Source of the DNA: Roseobacter fucihabitans
GTDB taxonomy: Bacteria; Pseudomonadota; Alphaproteobacteria; Rhodobacterales; Rhodobacteraceae
NCBI RefSeq assembly: GCF_014337925.2
Contig: NZ_CP143423.1
Location: 836,501-900,500 of the forward strand
Direction of reading: 5' to 3'
Length of the DNA: 64,000 bases
Position 1 is the first letter of the stretch. Every line of letters starts with the position of its first letter. Made by a program: the position numbers and the translations under genes. The notes beneath the pieces were generated by a model, which was not told the DNA's origin, ran no database searches, and saw only the letters and a list, made by a program, of their open reading frames with translations. Below, one piece after another: positions 10,685-19,413 of the stretch.

Positions 10685-11884
10685 TTACTTCACGCCCAAA
10701 CCCATCTGCATCAATGTCTTGCGCACCGGGCCGAGCGCGTAAAGCGCGTTCAACCCGGTCGCGCGCGCATCGCGCAGCAGCGGTGCGCTCATCTGGCTGG
10801 CGCGATTAAGCAGGTCAATGCCTTGAATACGAACGGAAATATCAGGATATCGCGCTTTGTGATAGGCATCCAGCATCTGGCGATCCCCCAAACCTTCGGG
10901 GCGTTCCTGTGCCAGTGACAAGAGCGTTGCGGTATCCGCAAGGCTCATGTTCAGCCCCTGCGCGCCGATCGGGGGCACGACATGCGCGGCCTCGGCGATC
11001 AGGGCAAGGCGTTCACCGGTCAAACGCGTAGCTTTCTGGCTGATAATGGGCCAGATCGTGCGCGCGGACGCCAGTGTCAGCGGACCAAAAAGATGACAGC
11101 TGCGCCCCGACATGTCAGCTTCAAAGGCTGGCACATCCATCTCCATGCGCGCCTGTGATGCAGGGCCATCATCCATCCAGACAATCGCACTGGAGGGCAG
11201 CCCGTCGCGGTCGGGCAAGGGCACCAGCGTAAACGGCCCGCCGGTGCGGTGAATTTCGGTCGAGACGTTTTCATGCGGAATGGCGTGTGTGACGGCAAAA
11301 GCCAGCGCTTTTTGCCCGTAACGCGTTGTTTTAACGTCGATACCCGCCGCGCGCCGCATGGGGGAGGCGCGCCCATCGGCCGCAATCACCAAACGTGCGC
11401 GCAGGCTCGATCCATCGCTGAGGCCGATCCGCGCTTGCCGTTCTCGGGTGAACAGAGAAGTGGTGCCGGTGCCGGGCATAAAGGTCACGTTGGGCAATTC
11501 AGCCAGGCGCGCGACCATCTCGCGGCGCAACAGCCAATTTGGGAAGTTCCAGCCAAAGGGCAAGTCGGACACATCAGAGGCGTTGAAGTCTCGGGTCAAG
11601 CGCGGCGTGGCCTCATCGCCGCCCGCATCCACGATCCGCATCACCTGAAGGGGGGATGCATGCTGTGACAATCGCTCCCAAAGACCCGCGGCCTCCAAGA
11701 CACCGCGCGCAGGTTGCAACATCGCCGTCGAGCGCATGTCCGATCCGGCGCAATCGCGCTGCGTGATGGGCGGGGCGGGGTCCACGCATACCACGTCAAA
11801 CCCTGCGGTTCCGAAAGCCGCCGCAGCCGTCAGCCCGGCGATGCCGCCGCCTGACACCAAGACGTCACATGTGTTGCTGGACAT
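10685..11884 (-). CDS. UbiH/UbiF-family FAD-dependent hydroxylase (probable ubiquinone synthesis)
   Basis: Flavoprotein monooxygenase of 399 residues. It starts with the FAD GxGxxG loop (CDVLVSGGGIAGLTAAAAFG) and has the second FAD motif ALIAEAAHVVPPIGAQGLN, which matches the G-D-A-A-H...P...G-Q-G-x-N box except that Gly-Asp is Ala-Glu. Such enzymes hydroxylate the ubiquinone ring. The Asp-to-Glu change in this box is worth noting, since that Asp contacts the ribityl chain. Which ring position it serves is unknown. Confidence 0.85.
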   Translation of the reverse strand: MSSNTCDVLVSGGGIAGLTAAAAFGTAGFDVVCVDPAPPITQRDCAGSDMRSTAMLQPARGVLEAAGLWERLSQHASPLQVMRIVDAGGDEATPRLTRDFNASDVSDLPFGWNFPNWLLRREMVARLAELPNVTFMPGTGTTSLFTRERQARIGLSDGSSLRARLVIAADGRASPMRRAAGIDVKTTRYGQKALAFAVTHAIPHENVSTEIHRTGGPFTLVPLPDRDGLPSSAIVWMDDGPASQARMEMDVPAFEADMSGRSCHLFGPLTLASARTIWPIISQKATRLTGERLALIAEAAHVVPPIGAQGLNMSLADTATLLSLAQERPEGLGDRQMLDAYHKARYPDISVRIQGIDLLNRASQMSAPLLRDARATGLNALYALGPVRKTLMQMGLGVK

Positions 11885-11945
11885 TGGCCCTCCGCCTTAC
11901 GATCAGGAGATTATGGGGTAGCGACAGAAATTGCCAGAGCGCCCT

Positions 11946-12194
11946 TTAGCCCTTCGTGATCAACAACAACACCACGAACATCACCGGCACAAGCGCCAGC
12001 GCCGGCAAATAAAGCCCCGGCAATCCGAAGACCAGAGCCGAACTCATCCACAGGCTGACAAAACCGATCAGGGCGAACCAGACATTGTTTTTATCACCCA
12101 GCAATAAATCTCGTGCGACCCATCCCAGGACGGGGATTTTGAAAAACAGACGTTGCCAGATTGGCAGGTTGGGTGGGTTTGCGGCGAGTGTCAT
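11946..12194 (-). CDS. Small two-helix membrane protein
   Basis: 82 residues from the ATG at 12194, preceded by AGGAG; the longer frame to 12251 has no ribosome site. Two hydrophobic stretches (VWFALIGFVSLWMSSALVFG and the following ALALVPVMFVVLLLI) follow an amphipathic N-terminal region, LPIWQRLFFKIPVLGWVARD. No family recognised; similar small proteins are common in Rhodobacterales. Function unknown. Confidence 0.65.
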   Translation of the reverse strand: MTLAANPPNLPIWQRLFFKIPVLGWVARDLLLGDKNNVWFALIGFVSLWMSSALVFGLPGLYLPALALVPVMFVVLLLITKG

Positions 12195-12275
12195 TGATGT
12201 GCTCCTAATTCTGACCGTAACTGTCAGATAGGTGCACAATCGGATATTCAAAGAGGCCTGATTGTCGCAGGTCGT

Positions 12276-12920
12276 TCAAATTAGACTTGCCAAAAACCGG
12301 CTCAAATCATCCGTATGGAAATGAATATGCACACCTGCACCGCGGATTTCAGCAACATGAACCGTGCGCATCCCCATGTCATGCGGTGCCCTGAGATTTC
12401 GTGGATCATCCTCAAACATCGCCGCCGTTTCCGGGCTCAATCCGTCCTTGCGAAACACCGTTTCAAAAGCAGCGTGATCGGGTTTGGGCAAAAATTCCGC
12501 ATGTTCCACACCATAGATGGCGTCAAAGGCATGGCTCAGCCCGCGCGCGGCCAGAACGCGTTCGGCGTAGGGCGCGCAGCCATTGGTGTAAACGATGCGC
12601 CGTCCCGGCAGCGCTGTGATCTGAGCGGCCAGGATGGGATCGAGGCTCAGGCTGTCCATCGGGATGTCATGCACATCCGTGAGGTAGGGGGCGGGGTCCA
12701 CGTCATGTTCGCGCATCAACCCCGCCAGTGTCGTGCCATGCGTGGCCCAGTAGTGTTTGCGCAACCTGTCGGCTTCGGCGTGATCCACCCCCAAGGCGTC
12801 CATCACATAGGCGGTCATGCGCACCTCGATCAGATCGAACAGCCGCGCAGAGGGCGGATAGAGCGTGTGATCGAGATCGAAGACCCAAGTGGTGACATGA
12901 TCAAAGGCGTCTTTTGGCAT
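12276..12920 (-). CDS. HAD-family pyrimidine 5'-nucleotidase-like phosphatase
   Basis: 214 residues. HAD motif I is VFDLDHTLYP (nucleophile and acid/base Asp), motif II is RRIVYTNG, motif III lysine lies in EFLPKPDHAAF, and motif IV is AAMFEDDPRNL. The D-L-D-H-T-L-Y-P form and cap arrangement match the SDT1/pyrimidine 5'-nucleotidase group. Start set at MPKDAF; the upstream extension to 13004 lacks HAD sequence. Divergent from the GntR gene about 100 bases away. Confidence 0.85.
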   Translation of the reverse strand: MPKDAFDHVTTWVFDLDHTLYPPSARLFDLIEVRMTAYVMDALGVDHAEADRLRKHYWATHGTTLAGLMREHDVDPAPYLTDVHDIPMDSLSLDPILAAQITALPGRRIVYTNGCAPYAERVLAARGLSHAFDAIYGVEHAEFLPKPDHAAFETVFRKDGLSPETAAMFEDDPRNLRAPHDMGMRTVHVAEIRGAGVHIHFHTDDLSRFLASLI

Positions 12921-13016
12921 AGGGTATTTCCATTGCGGTGGGGTCGGGCATAGGGTTGCGCGTTGACGCAGGGCGTCGTTAAGGTATCCCACCGATAAGA
13001 ACAAAAGGCCAGAACC

Positions 13017-13670
13017 ATGGGGTTGCAGAAATCACAACAGACGGACGCTTATTCGCTGATCCTGGATGCCATTGATCTTGGTGTCTATCGTCCCGGCGAC
13101 CGGCTGGTGGAAAGCGAGTTGGCCGAGCGCTTCGGAGTGTCGCGCACGCCGATCCGGGAAGCCCTGCAACGTCTTGAAACGCAATCCCTTTTGGCGCGGG
13201 ACGGGCGCAGCCTGATCGTGGCCTCGCTGGATCACAACCAGATGGCGGAGCTTTATGTGGTGCGCCGCGAACTTGAAGGGCTCGCCGCACGCCTGGCCGC
13301 ACAGCACGCCACGCCGGAGGAGGTGCGGATCCTGCGCGAGATGGTGGAGGCGGATAATGCGCTGATCAATGACCCGGTGGCGCTGGCGCGGGCGAACCGG
13401 CGGTTTCACAAGCAGATACATCTGGCCTCGCATAACCGTTATCTGGTGCAGCAGCTCGATCTCGTGCATCGCACCATGGCGTTGATGGCGACGACGTCGC
13501 TGGCCGCACAGGGGCGGGGTGAAATTGCCCAGGCCGAGCATGACACCATCGTGCGCACGATTGAAAACAAGGACGCGGAGGGCGCGGGTGCGGCCCTGCG
13601 AGAGCATATTTCGGTGGCTTTCATGACACGCCTCAAACAGGATGCGGCGCGGCGGGAGGAGGAAACCTAG
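13017..13670 (+). CDS. GntR-family regulator, FCD (FadR-type) subfamily
   Basis: 217 residues. N-terminal winged HTH (PGDRLVESELAERFGVSRTP, IREALQRLETQSLL) and a C-terminal all-helical FCD ligand domain with the metal-binding Asp/His set (FHKQIHLASHNRYL, LREHISVAFMTRL). Regulators of this kind respond to organic acids or sugar acids. AAAAGG sits just upstream of the ATG. Its end overlaps the convergent glycosyltransferase gene by four bases. Its target cannot be told; the adjacent HAD gene is a candidate. Confidence 0.88.
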   Translation: MGLQKSQQTDAYSLILDAIDLGVYRPGDRLVESELAERFGVSRTPIREALQRLETQSLLARDGRSLIVASLDHNQMAELYVVRRELEGLAARLAAQHATPEEVRILREMVEADNALINDPVALARANRRFHKQIHLASHNRYLVQQLDLVHRTMALMATTSLAAQGRGEIAQAEHDTIVRTIENKDAEGAGAALREHISVAFMTRLKQDAARREEET

Positions 13671-15562
13671 TCGGTTTCTGCCGGATGGGACACGCCGTGC
13701 TGGGTTTTATCCCAGTAAAACGGCGCGCTGACCATCTCCCAGAGGGCTTTGTAACTCGCCAGCGCGCCCAGCGTGAAATAGATCATCATGCTGGGGACGA
13801 AGGGGATGAGATGGCGATGCACCCGGCCCGAGACGGCATAGATACCCATGGCCAGGCTGAGCGCTTCGGAAAAAATGAACAGACCCATCAAGCCCCAGAT
13901 CACGGGGGTGCCCAGCGTGGTTTCGACCGGATGCGGGACCCCGGTCAGCGTTAACCAGAATGACCAGAGCAAGGGGGCGGCGGCGAATTGCGAAAAAGAG
14001 GCCAGGAAGATCGTCTGCAGGCCCATAAACCGTTTAAAACCCACGTCTTGAATTAATCTGACCGGGTGTCGCATGTGAACGAAATAGGTGATCATGAACC
14101 CCTTGAGCCAGCGCGAGCGTTGCCGCACCCAAGGCCAGGCCCGGCTGGTGGCTTCTTCGCGCGTCACGGTTGGCAAGAGTTCGGTCACAAACCCATGACG
14201 CGCCAGGCGTACGCCTAAATCGGCATCCTCTGTGACGTTATGCGCATCCCAGCCGCCCAATTTTTCCAGCGCATCACGGCGGAAAAACAGCGTGGTGCCG
14301 CCCAGCGGAATGATCAGACCCAGCTTGGCAATGCCGGGCAGAATCACACGCCACCAGGTCGCATATTCGATGGTAAAACAGCGCGAGAGCCAATTGGTGC
14401 GGGAATTATAGTAATCCAGAATACCTTGCAGACAGACGACATTCTCAGGGGCCTCATTGAAACGGCTGACGACGCGCTCGATCTGATCCGCTTCGGGCCA
14501 GTCTTCGGCATCCCACACGCCGATGATGCTGCCCCGGCAGAAATCGAGCGCATAGTTCAAGGCGCGCGGTTTCGTGGTCAGATCGCCCGCACCTGGCACT
14601 TCGATCACGCTCATCCAGTCGGGCAATTGTGTGCGCGCGATGGTTTCGTGGGTGGTTTTGTCACCCTCTTCGAGAACCAGAACGACGTTCAGAAGCGATT
14701 TGGGATAGGTCAATCGGCTCAACCGACGGATCAATTGACCGGCGATTTCCTTTTCCTTGAGCAGCGGCACCAATACGGAAACACGCGGCAGCCGGAACTT
14801 GGCCGATGCCAGGGTGCAATAATCCTTGCGCGCCGGTTTCCTGTGCAAAAGCTGCGCCGCAAAGGCGAAGGCCTTCATCGTTGTGGTCATGACAAGCGTT
14901 AAAACCGCCCAGAGAACGGCGATTGTGAAAGTCCACAGCGGGGACCACAGCGTCAAAGCCATGATCATGAGGCCGACCGCCAAGGCGCAGAAAAGGCGGT
15001 GCTTGCCCCGCGTGGCCCAATTGCGGCAACTCTCCACTTCGGGCACGCGCACGGCAGCTTTTTCGGCGAGTTCGCGACCGTAAAGGCGGCTGATATGGGA
15101 TTGAATTTGCAACTCATCCACGATGACCGGGAACAGGGACAGCCCGCGCCGCCGCATGGTTTGGCATAGTGCCGCGAAATCCGCAGGGCTGCTGGTGGCC
15201 ACGAGGATGCGCAAGCCGTCGCGTTTCCACGGGACAACCCCGTGGCGCAGGCAAACCTCGGCCGGCAGGCAAGACGCCATCTTGGGCAAGGGGGGCTCGA
15301 GATCCAGATCGGCGTCCGGCGCATGACATTGGGCGGCCAGCGCGCCCAGCAAATCGCGTTTGAGCAGCAGCCCTTCGGACACCATGATTTCGCCCAGCGG
15401 CGCATCAATATGCCCTTGGATTTTGAGCGCATGTTCCAGATCGGTCGCCGCGATCTTGCCACGATCCAACAGCATACGGCCAATCGGTTCATAGGTGATC
15501 GCGGGCGCCATCAGATCCGAGACCGGTTCGGGTTCTGGCAGGACCAACCGCAGGGTATTCAT
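13667..15562 (-). CDS. Family 2 glycosyltransferase with N-terminal MshEN-like domain
   Basis: 631 residues. Residues about 25-165 resemble the MshEN / GspE N-terminal fold (IGRMLLDRGKIAATDLEHAL, LGEIMVSEGLLLKRDLLGAL, HGVVPWKRDGLRILVATSSP), which in several proteins binds cyclic di-GMP. Two hydrophobic helices follow (about 190-235). The processive GT-A domain has SVLVPLLKEKE, the DAED acid motif in IIGVWDAEDWPEAD, TEDADLG, and the QxxRW equivalent VRQRSRWLKG. Three or four C-terminal helices complete a membrane synthase. Product unknown; an exopolysaccharide is likely. Confidence 0.85.
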   Translation of the reverse strand: MNTLRLVLPEPEPVSDLMAPAITYEPIGRMLLDRGKIAATDLEHALKIQGHIDAPLGEIMVSEGLLLKRDLLGALAAQCHAPDADLDLEPPLPKMASCLPAEVCLRHGVVPWKRDGLRILVATSSPADFAALCQTMRRRGLSLFPVIVDELQIQSHISRLYGRELAEKAAVRVPEVESCRNWATRGKHRLFCALAVGLMIMALTLWSPLWTFTIAVLWAVLTLVMTTTMKAFAFAAQLLHRKPARKDYCTLASAKFRLPRVSVLVPLLKEKEIAGQLIRRLSRLTYPKSLLNVVLVLEEGDKTTHETIARTQLPDWMSVIEVPGAGDLTTKPRALNYALDFCRGSIIGVWDAEDWPEADQIERVVSRFNEAPENVVCLQGILDYYNSRTNWLSRCFTIEYATWWRVILPGIAKLGLIIPLGGTTLFFRRDALEKLGGWDAHNVTEDADLGVRLARHGFVTELLPTVTREEATSRAWPWVRQRSRWLKGFMITYFVHMRHPVRLIQDVGFKRFMGLQTIFLASFSQFAAAPLLWSFWLTLTGVPHPVETTLGTPVIWGLMGLFIFSEALSLAMGIYAVSGRVHRHLIPFVPSMMIYFTLGALASYKALWEMVSAPFYWDKTQHGVSHPAETD

Positions 15563-15660
15563 CGTTACATGCCTTGCATAGACTCAAGGCAAGACAGATG
15601 TCAGAACACGGTTAAGTTTCTGTTAAATTAACCTTTTTCAACCTTTGCGCGTGGACGGGC

Positions 15661-16821
15661 TCAGGCCACACGCTCCGCCATCGCCTGAGCAAAGCGCTCG
15701 AACAGATAATAGCTGTCCTGCGGGCCGGGGCTGGCCTCGGGGTGATGCTGCACCGACCATATGGGGCGTCCATCCACGCGAATGCCGCAGTTTGAGCCAT
15801 CAAACAGCGAGGTATGCGTTTCCACCACACCCGCGGGCAGGGTCTGCGCGTCCACTGCAAACCCATGGTTCATCGAGGTGATTTCAACCTTGCCGGTATC
15901 GTGATCCTTGACCGGATGGTTCGCACCGTGATGGCCGTGGTTCATCTTGATCGTCTGCGCCCCAAGGGCAAGGGCGAGCATCTGGTGCCCCAGGCAAATC
16001 CCGAACAACGGCAGCTGTGTGTCGGATAAAACCTGCTGGATCATTGGCACGGCATAGGCCCCCGTCGCGGCCGGATCACCCGGACCGTTGGAGAGGAACA
16101 CGCCATCCGGATCATGCGCCATAATGTCCTCGAAACTGGCTGTCGCAGGCAGCACGGTCACATCGCACCCCGCGCTGGCCAGACAGCGCAGGATGTTGCG
16201 TTTTGCGCCATAATCCACCGCGACCACCTTGTGTTTCGCATCGGTCTGAGGGGCATATCCCTCTGGCCAGGCCCACCGCATTTCATTCCAGCGATAAGAT
16301 TGCGCACAGGTGACTTTACGCGCCAGATCAAGACCTTCCAGACCGCCGAAGGCGCGCGCTGCGGCCACCATGGCCTCGACGTCAAAATTGCCTTGTGGGT
16401 CATGGCACAGGGCCACGTGTGGTGCGCCCGATTGACGGATCGCGCGCGTCAGGCGGCGGGTGTCCACCCCCCCAAGCGCTATGCGACCCCGCGCGGAAAG
16501 CCACGCATCCAGCCCCTGCACCGCGCGCCAGTTTGAGGGATCCGTCGGCATCCATTTGACGATCATGCCCTCAGCCACCGGATCGCCGGTTTCGTCATCT
16601 TCGGGGTTCACGCCGGTATTGCCGATGTGGGGAAAGGTGAAGGTCACGATCTGCCCCGCATAGGAGGGGTCGGTCATGATCTCCTGATACCCCGTCATGG
16701 CGGTGTTAAAGCACAGTTCCGCGACCGTCTGGCCGGTGGCACCAAACCCGATCCCATAGAACAAGGTGCCATCAGCAAGCGCCAGACAAGCGGTCGGGCG
16801 GTCGGACGCAGAGGGCTGCAT
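15661..16821 (-). CDS. carA: Carbamoyl-phosphate synthase, small (glutaminase) subunit
   Basis: Hydrolyses glutamine to feed ammonia to CarB for arginine and pyrimidine synthesis. 386 residues. The N-terminal CPSase domain (ACLALADGTLFYGIGFG; MTGYQEIMTDPSYAGQIV; GVDTRRLTRAIR) is followed by the class I amidotransferase domain with nucleophile GICLGHQMLALALG and the His/Glu pair in VQHHPEASPGPQDS. carB is not in the window. AAAGGA lies before the ATG. Divergent from yqeY. Confidence 0.97.
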   Translation of the reverse strand: MQPSASDRPTACLALADGTLFYGIGFGATGQTVAELCFNTAMTGYQEIMTDPSYAGQIVTFTFPHIGNTGVNPEDDETGDPVAEGMIVKWMPTDPSNWRAVQGLDAWLSARGRIALGGVDTRRLTRAIRQSGAPHVALCHDPQGNFDVEAMVAAARAFGGLEGLDLARKVTCAQSYRWNEMRWAWPEGYAPQTDAKHKVVAVDYGAKRNILRCLASAGCDVTVLPATASFEDIMAHDPDGVFLSNGPGDPAATGAYAVPMIQQVLSDTQLPLFGICLGHQMLALALGAQTIKMNHGHHGANHPVKDHDTGKVEITSMNHGFAVDAQTLPAGVVETHTSLFDGSNCGIRVDGRPIWSVQHHPEASPGPQDSYYLFERFAQAMAERVA

Positions 16822-17036
16822 GGGCGATCCTTTCGGGCAGGGGCGAGCAGTGAAATCCTTGTGTTCCTAGACGCGCGACCGGCGCGGGTCAAGGTGCCAT
16901 CGACGCAATATGAGGGGCTTGAGTGACGTGGCGGATTATGTTGCGGCCCCTTGCGGCATTGGATAAGGTCCAAGGCTCGAACATGATGTGCGCCGTCCCT
17001 GATGGTGTGCGGTGAAACCTTGAAGGAAACAATCCA

Positions 17037-17495
17037 ATGGAATTGCGCGAAAAGGTCTCAGTGGCCCTCAAACAGGCCATGCGGGACAAAGCGGCGGACC
17101 GGCTTTCGACGCTGCGCCTGATCAATGCCGCGATCAAGGACAAGGACATAGCCGCGCGGGCGGAGAGTAATGATGAGGGTGTCGGCAACGGCGAGGTTCT
17201 GGCCATCCTGGGCAAGATGTCCAAGCAACGGCTGGAAAGCGCGCGCGCTTATGAGGAGGGCGGCCGGCTTGATCTGGCCGAGCGCGAGAAGGCGGAGATC
17301 GAGGTGATCGAGGAGTTCCTGCCGCGCCAGCTATCTGATGTGGAAACGGAAAAAGCAGTATCGGAGGCGGTTGACGAAGTCGGTGCCGATAGTATCCGCG
17401 ATATGGGTAAGGTCATGGGGCTACTGAAAGCGAAATACACCGGCCAGATGGATTTCGGCACTGTTGGCCCGATGGTCAAGGCGCGGCTCAGCTGA
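17037..17495 (+). CDS. YqeY/GatB-like domain protein
   Basis: 152 residues, the normal size of YqeY. It starts MELREKVSVALKQAMRDKAAD and has the family stretches ILGKMSKQRLESARAYEEGG and MGKVMGLLKAKYTGQMDFG. Related to the tail domain of GatB, which contacts tRNA; the free-standing protein's role is not established. AAGGAAACAATCC precedes the ATG. Confidence 0.9.
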   Translation: MELREKVSVALKQAMRDKAADRLSTLRLINAAIKDKDIAARAESNDEGVGNGEVLAILGKMSKQRLESARAYEEGGRLDLAEREKAEIEVIEEFLPRQLSDVETEKAVSEAVDEVGADSIRDMGKVMGLLKAKYTGQMDFGTVGPMVKARLS

Positions 17496-17714
17496 TGAGC
17501 GGTATGATCGGGCGCTCTTCCGCTTCAAGGCATCCCTGTCGGGGATAGGATCGTGATTGCGTCGCTGACCTTCTGCGCATCACTGCTCCGGCACATTTAC
17601 GTTTAGGCGGGTTGGCGCGGTTGGCGACCCAATGAGGTGGGGATAAAGGGCAGAGCTGTGCAGCAACCCCCTTTGAGTACGGCGCAATATAGAGCGGCAG
17701 GCCGTGACCGTGGA
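17496..17714. other. Non-coding gap between convergent genes
   Basis: 219 bases between yqeY and the DUF2244 gene. Frames here have unnatural composition, and I see no strong hairpin followed by a T-run and no known RNA motif. Nothing is called. Confidence 0.5.
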
Positions 17715-18197
17715 TCACCGCCGCCAGGCAATCTGCAACTCTTCATAAAGCGAAATGCGTTCCTCTTCGCTCAAAAAAGCCCCGATTTCGACCTCACGAC
17801 CCTTGCCCTTGAGCGTGACGTAATGCGGAATCGGTCCGTCGTCTTCATATTTGGTGATGGTGGTCCAATAGCGGTTGCATTCCCACTCCTGCACTTTGCC
17901 CGATGGCTCCTCGCGGATCAGATGCGCGTCATCGCGGTCCAGGGTCAGTACTTCGGTGATCTGGCGCGCGCGGTGGTTGCGTTGCAGCGCATAGAAAATG
18001 CCCCAGACCGCCGCCAGCAGGAAGGGCAGGAGCCCCCATAAAATCGGCGAGCCCAGCAGGGGCAGGGTCGGGATGCAGATCAGCGTAAAGGTGGTCAGCA
18101 CAAAGGCCGCCATGCCACGCGCGGGCAGCGAATTATGCGGCCAGAGTTTGAGCCTCTGAGGTGAGGCACCGGGCGTGGATGTCCATTGGTAAGGCAT
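17715..18197 (-). CDS. DUF2244 family membrane protein
   Basis: 160 residues with two transmembrane helices (about 30-50 and 54-72; FVLTTFTLICIPTLPLLG and ILWGLLPFLLAAVWGIFYAL), then a soluble beta-rich tail with VLTLDRDDAHLIRE and EWECNRYWTTI, the DUF2244 signature. Found widely in alphaproteobacteria, often near oxidase genes; here ctaD is 1.2 kb away. Function not established. Confidence 0.82.
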   Translation of the reverse strand: MPYQWTSTPGASPQRLKLWPHNSLPARGMAAFVLTTFTLICIPTLPLLGSPILWGLLPFLLAAVWGIFYALQRNHRARQITEVLTLDRDDAHLIREEPSGKVQEWECNRYWTTITKYEDDGPIPHYVTLKGKGREVEIGAFLSEEERISLYEELQIAWRR

Positions 18198-18554
18198 GGG
18201 CTTTTCGATGTGATGGTTAACGATGACGCTACCCTAGCGCGGCGTTCGTGCTGCGTTCAAGGTGACATTCTGACCCCGGCGCGCAACGCGCGGTGGGGCG
18301 AAGTGCGCGAGGGGCCGAATCATAGATTAACGCTCGTGAAACAGGGCAAATGCGCGATGCATCATGCGTACACAAGCTTGTACACTACCCGTGCATCGAT
18401 TGTGCGCTGAGAGCCCGGATTAAGAACTGGTGCGACGGAGTTTGTGAATGAGGGGTCGATAATTAGCGATGCGACCGTGCCATGGTGTTTTAGCGCTGTG
18501 ATCCAAATGAAAAGGACCGCCGAAGCGGTCCTTTGTTACATGTTTTGTTTGGGG
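18198..18554. other. Intergenic region with a terminator at its right end
   Basis: 357 bases. The left part is probably the promoter region of the DUF2244 gene (transcribed leftward); the right part holds the terminator at 18511. No credible coding frame is seen. Confidence 0.5.
18511..18534 (-). terminator. Terminator of the VPLPA-CTERM gene
   Basis: Perfect ten-base stem AAAGGACCGC / GCGGTCCTTT closed by a CGAA loop, 20 bases past the stop of the minus-strand gene; in that direction it is followed by a T-rich tail. Confidence 0.85.
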
Positions 18555-19262
18555 TTACGCCGGTTTGCGACGTACCCAGTAGAGACCGGCGATGGCAGTC
18601 AGGAACAGCGGCAGACCTGCGGGCAGGGGGACGGCTGCCACGTTCACGTTGATTGCAGCGAAGTCGGTGTCGGTTCCGATGCGGAAGCTATATTCGCCCG
18701 GTGCGAAAGGGCTGAAGGCTCCGGCAAATGGGACGGGTGCCGTGACGCCGGGCGCACCGCTGGCCAGATAGCCAAAACCGAGGTTCTGGCTGCCGTCAAA
18801 GACAGATCCGGTATTAAAGAACCCAACATCGATCACGCCCAGCGTCGAGAGGTCATTGCCGACCGTCGGGTCAAGATCGTAATAGAGTTTGATGCCTGCA
18901 TTCGCCAGATCGCCGGAGCTTTCCGCAAAAAAGCTGAAGTTCCAAAGCGAAAGACCGGACGCGCTTTCACCGGTCTGAGCCGTGTAGGTGCCAGCTCCGT
19001 CGTTCGTGGGTGTCGGGCTGGAAAACCGCGGTGTTGCGATAATGCCGACGCGAATATTATCGCTTCCGACTATGAAGTCGGAGACCGCGGCGGGGCTGGT
19101 GGGTATTCCGCTGCCGCCGAAGGTCACCTGGCCGCCGCTTTGCGTCGTCAGATTGCCGAATGTGTCGAAATTTGGTGTCACCGATGCGGCGGAGGCCATG
19201 TTCGCCAATGCTAGCATTGCAATGCTTAGGCCGCTCGCAAGTATCTTTGTCTTGAAATTCAT
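18555..19262 (-). CDS. Secreted protein with VPLPA-CTERM sorting signal
   Basis: 235 residues from the ATG at 19262 (AAAGGGGA upstream). A signal peptide (FKTKILASGLSIAMLALANM, cleavage near ASA) is followed by a Gly/Ser/Thr-rich beta-type body and then VPLPAGLPLFLTAIAGLYWV and a basic tail RRKPA. This tripartite tail is the VPLPA variant of the PEP-CTERM signal, recognised by exosortases and common in roseobacters. No exosortase is in the window. The body has no recognised domain; a matrix or surface role is a guess. Confidence 0.82.
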   Translation of the reverse strand: MNFKTKILASGLSIAMLALANMASAASVTPNFDTFGNLTTQSGGQVTFGGSGIPTSPAAVSDFIVGSDNIRVGIIATPRFSSPTPTNDGAGTYTAQTGESASGLSLWNFSFFAESSGDLANAGIKLYYDLDPTVGNDLSTLGVIDVGFFNTGSVFDGSQNLGFGYLASGAPGVTAPVPFAGAFSPFAPGEYSFRIGTDTDFAAINVNVAAVPLPAGLPLFLTAIAGLYWVRRKPA

Positions 19263-19357
19263 TATGTATCCCCTTTCAAAAAGTGTCGGTAGTAGACCGC
19301 GCATGACCGGGGCCGTCAATACGATATCTGGGCATCTTGATCCTCTTGGTGCCGCCA

Positions 19358-19392
19358 CAAAAAAAAGGCCCCGGAGGTATCCGGGGCTTTTG
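19358..19392 (-). terminator. Terminator of ctaD
   Basis: On the minus strand, AAAAGCCCCGG pairs with CCGGGGCCTTTT around a six-base loop and is followed by an unbroken T-run; it lies about 22 bases beyond the ctaD stop. Confidence 0.88.
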
Positions 19393-19413
19393 TCGTTAGG
19401 TTGATTGCGCGCC

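Noticed and set aside
17488..17718. Minus-strand frame in the gap after yqeY
   Set aside because: No ribosome site, no family, and Pro/Arg/Ser-rich composition typical of non-coding GC-rich DNA.
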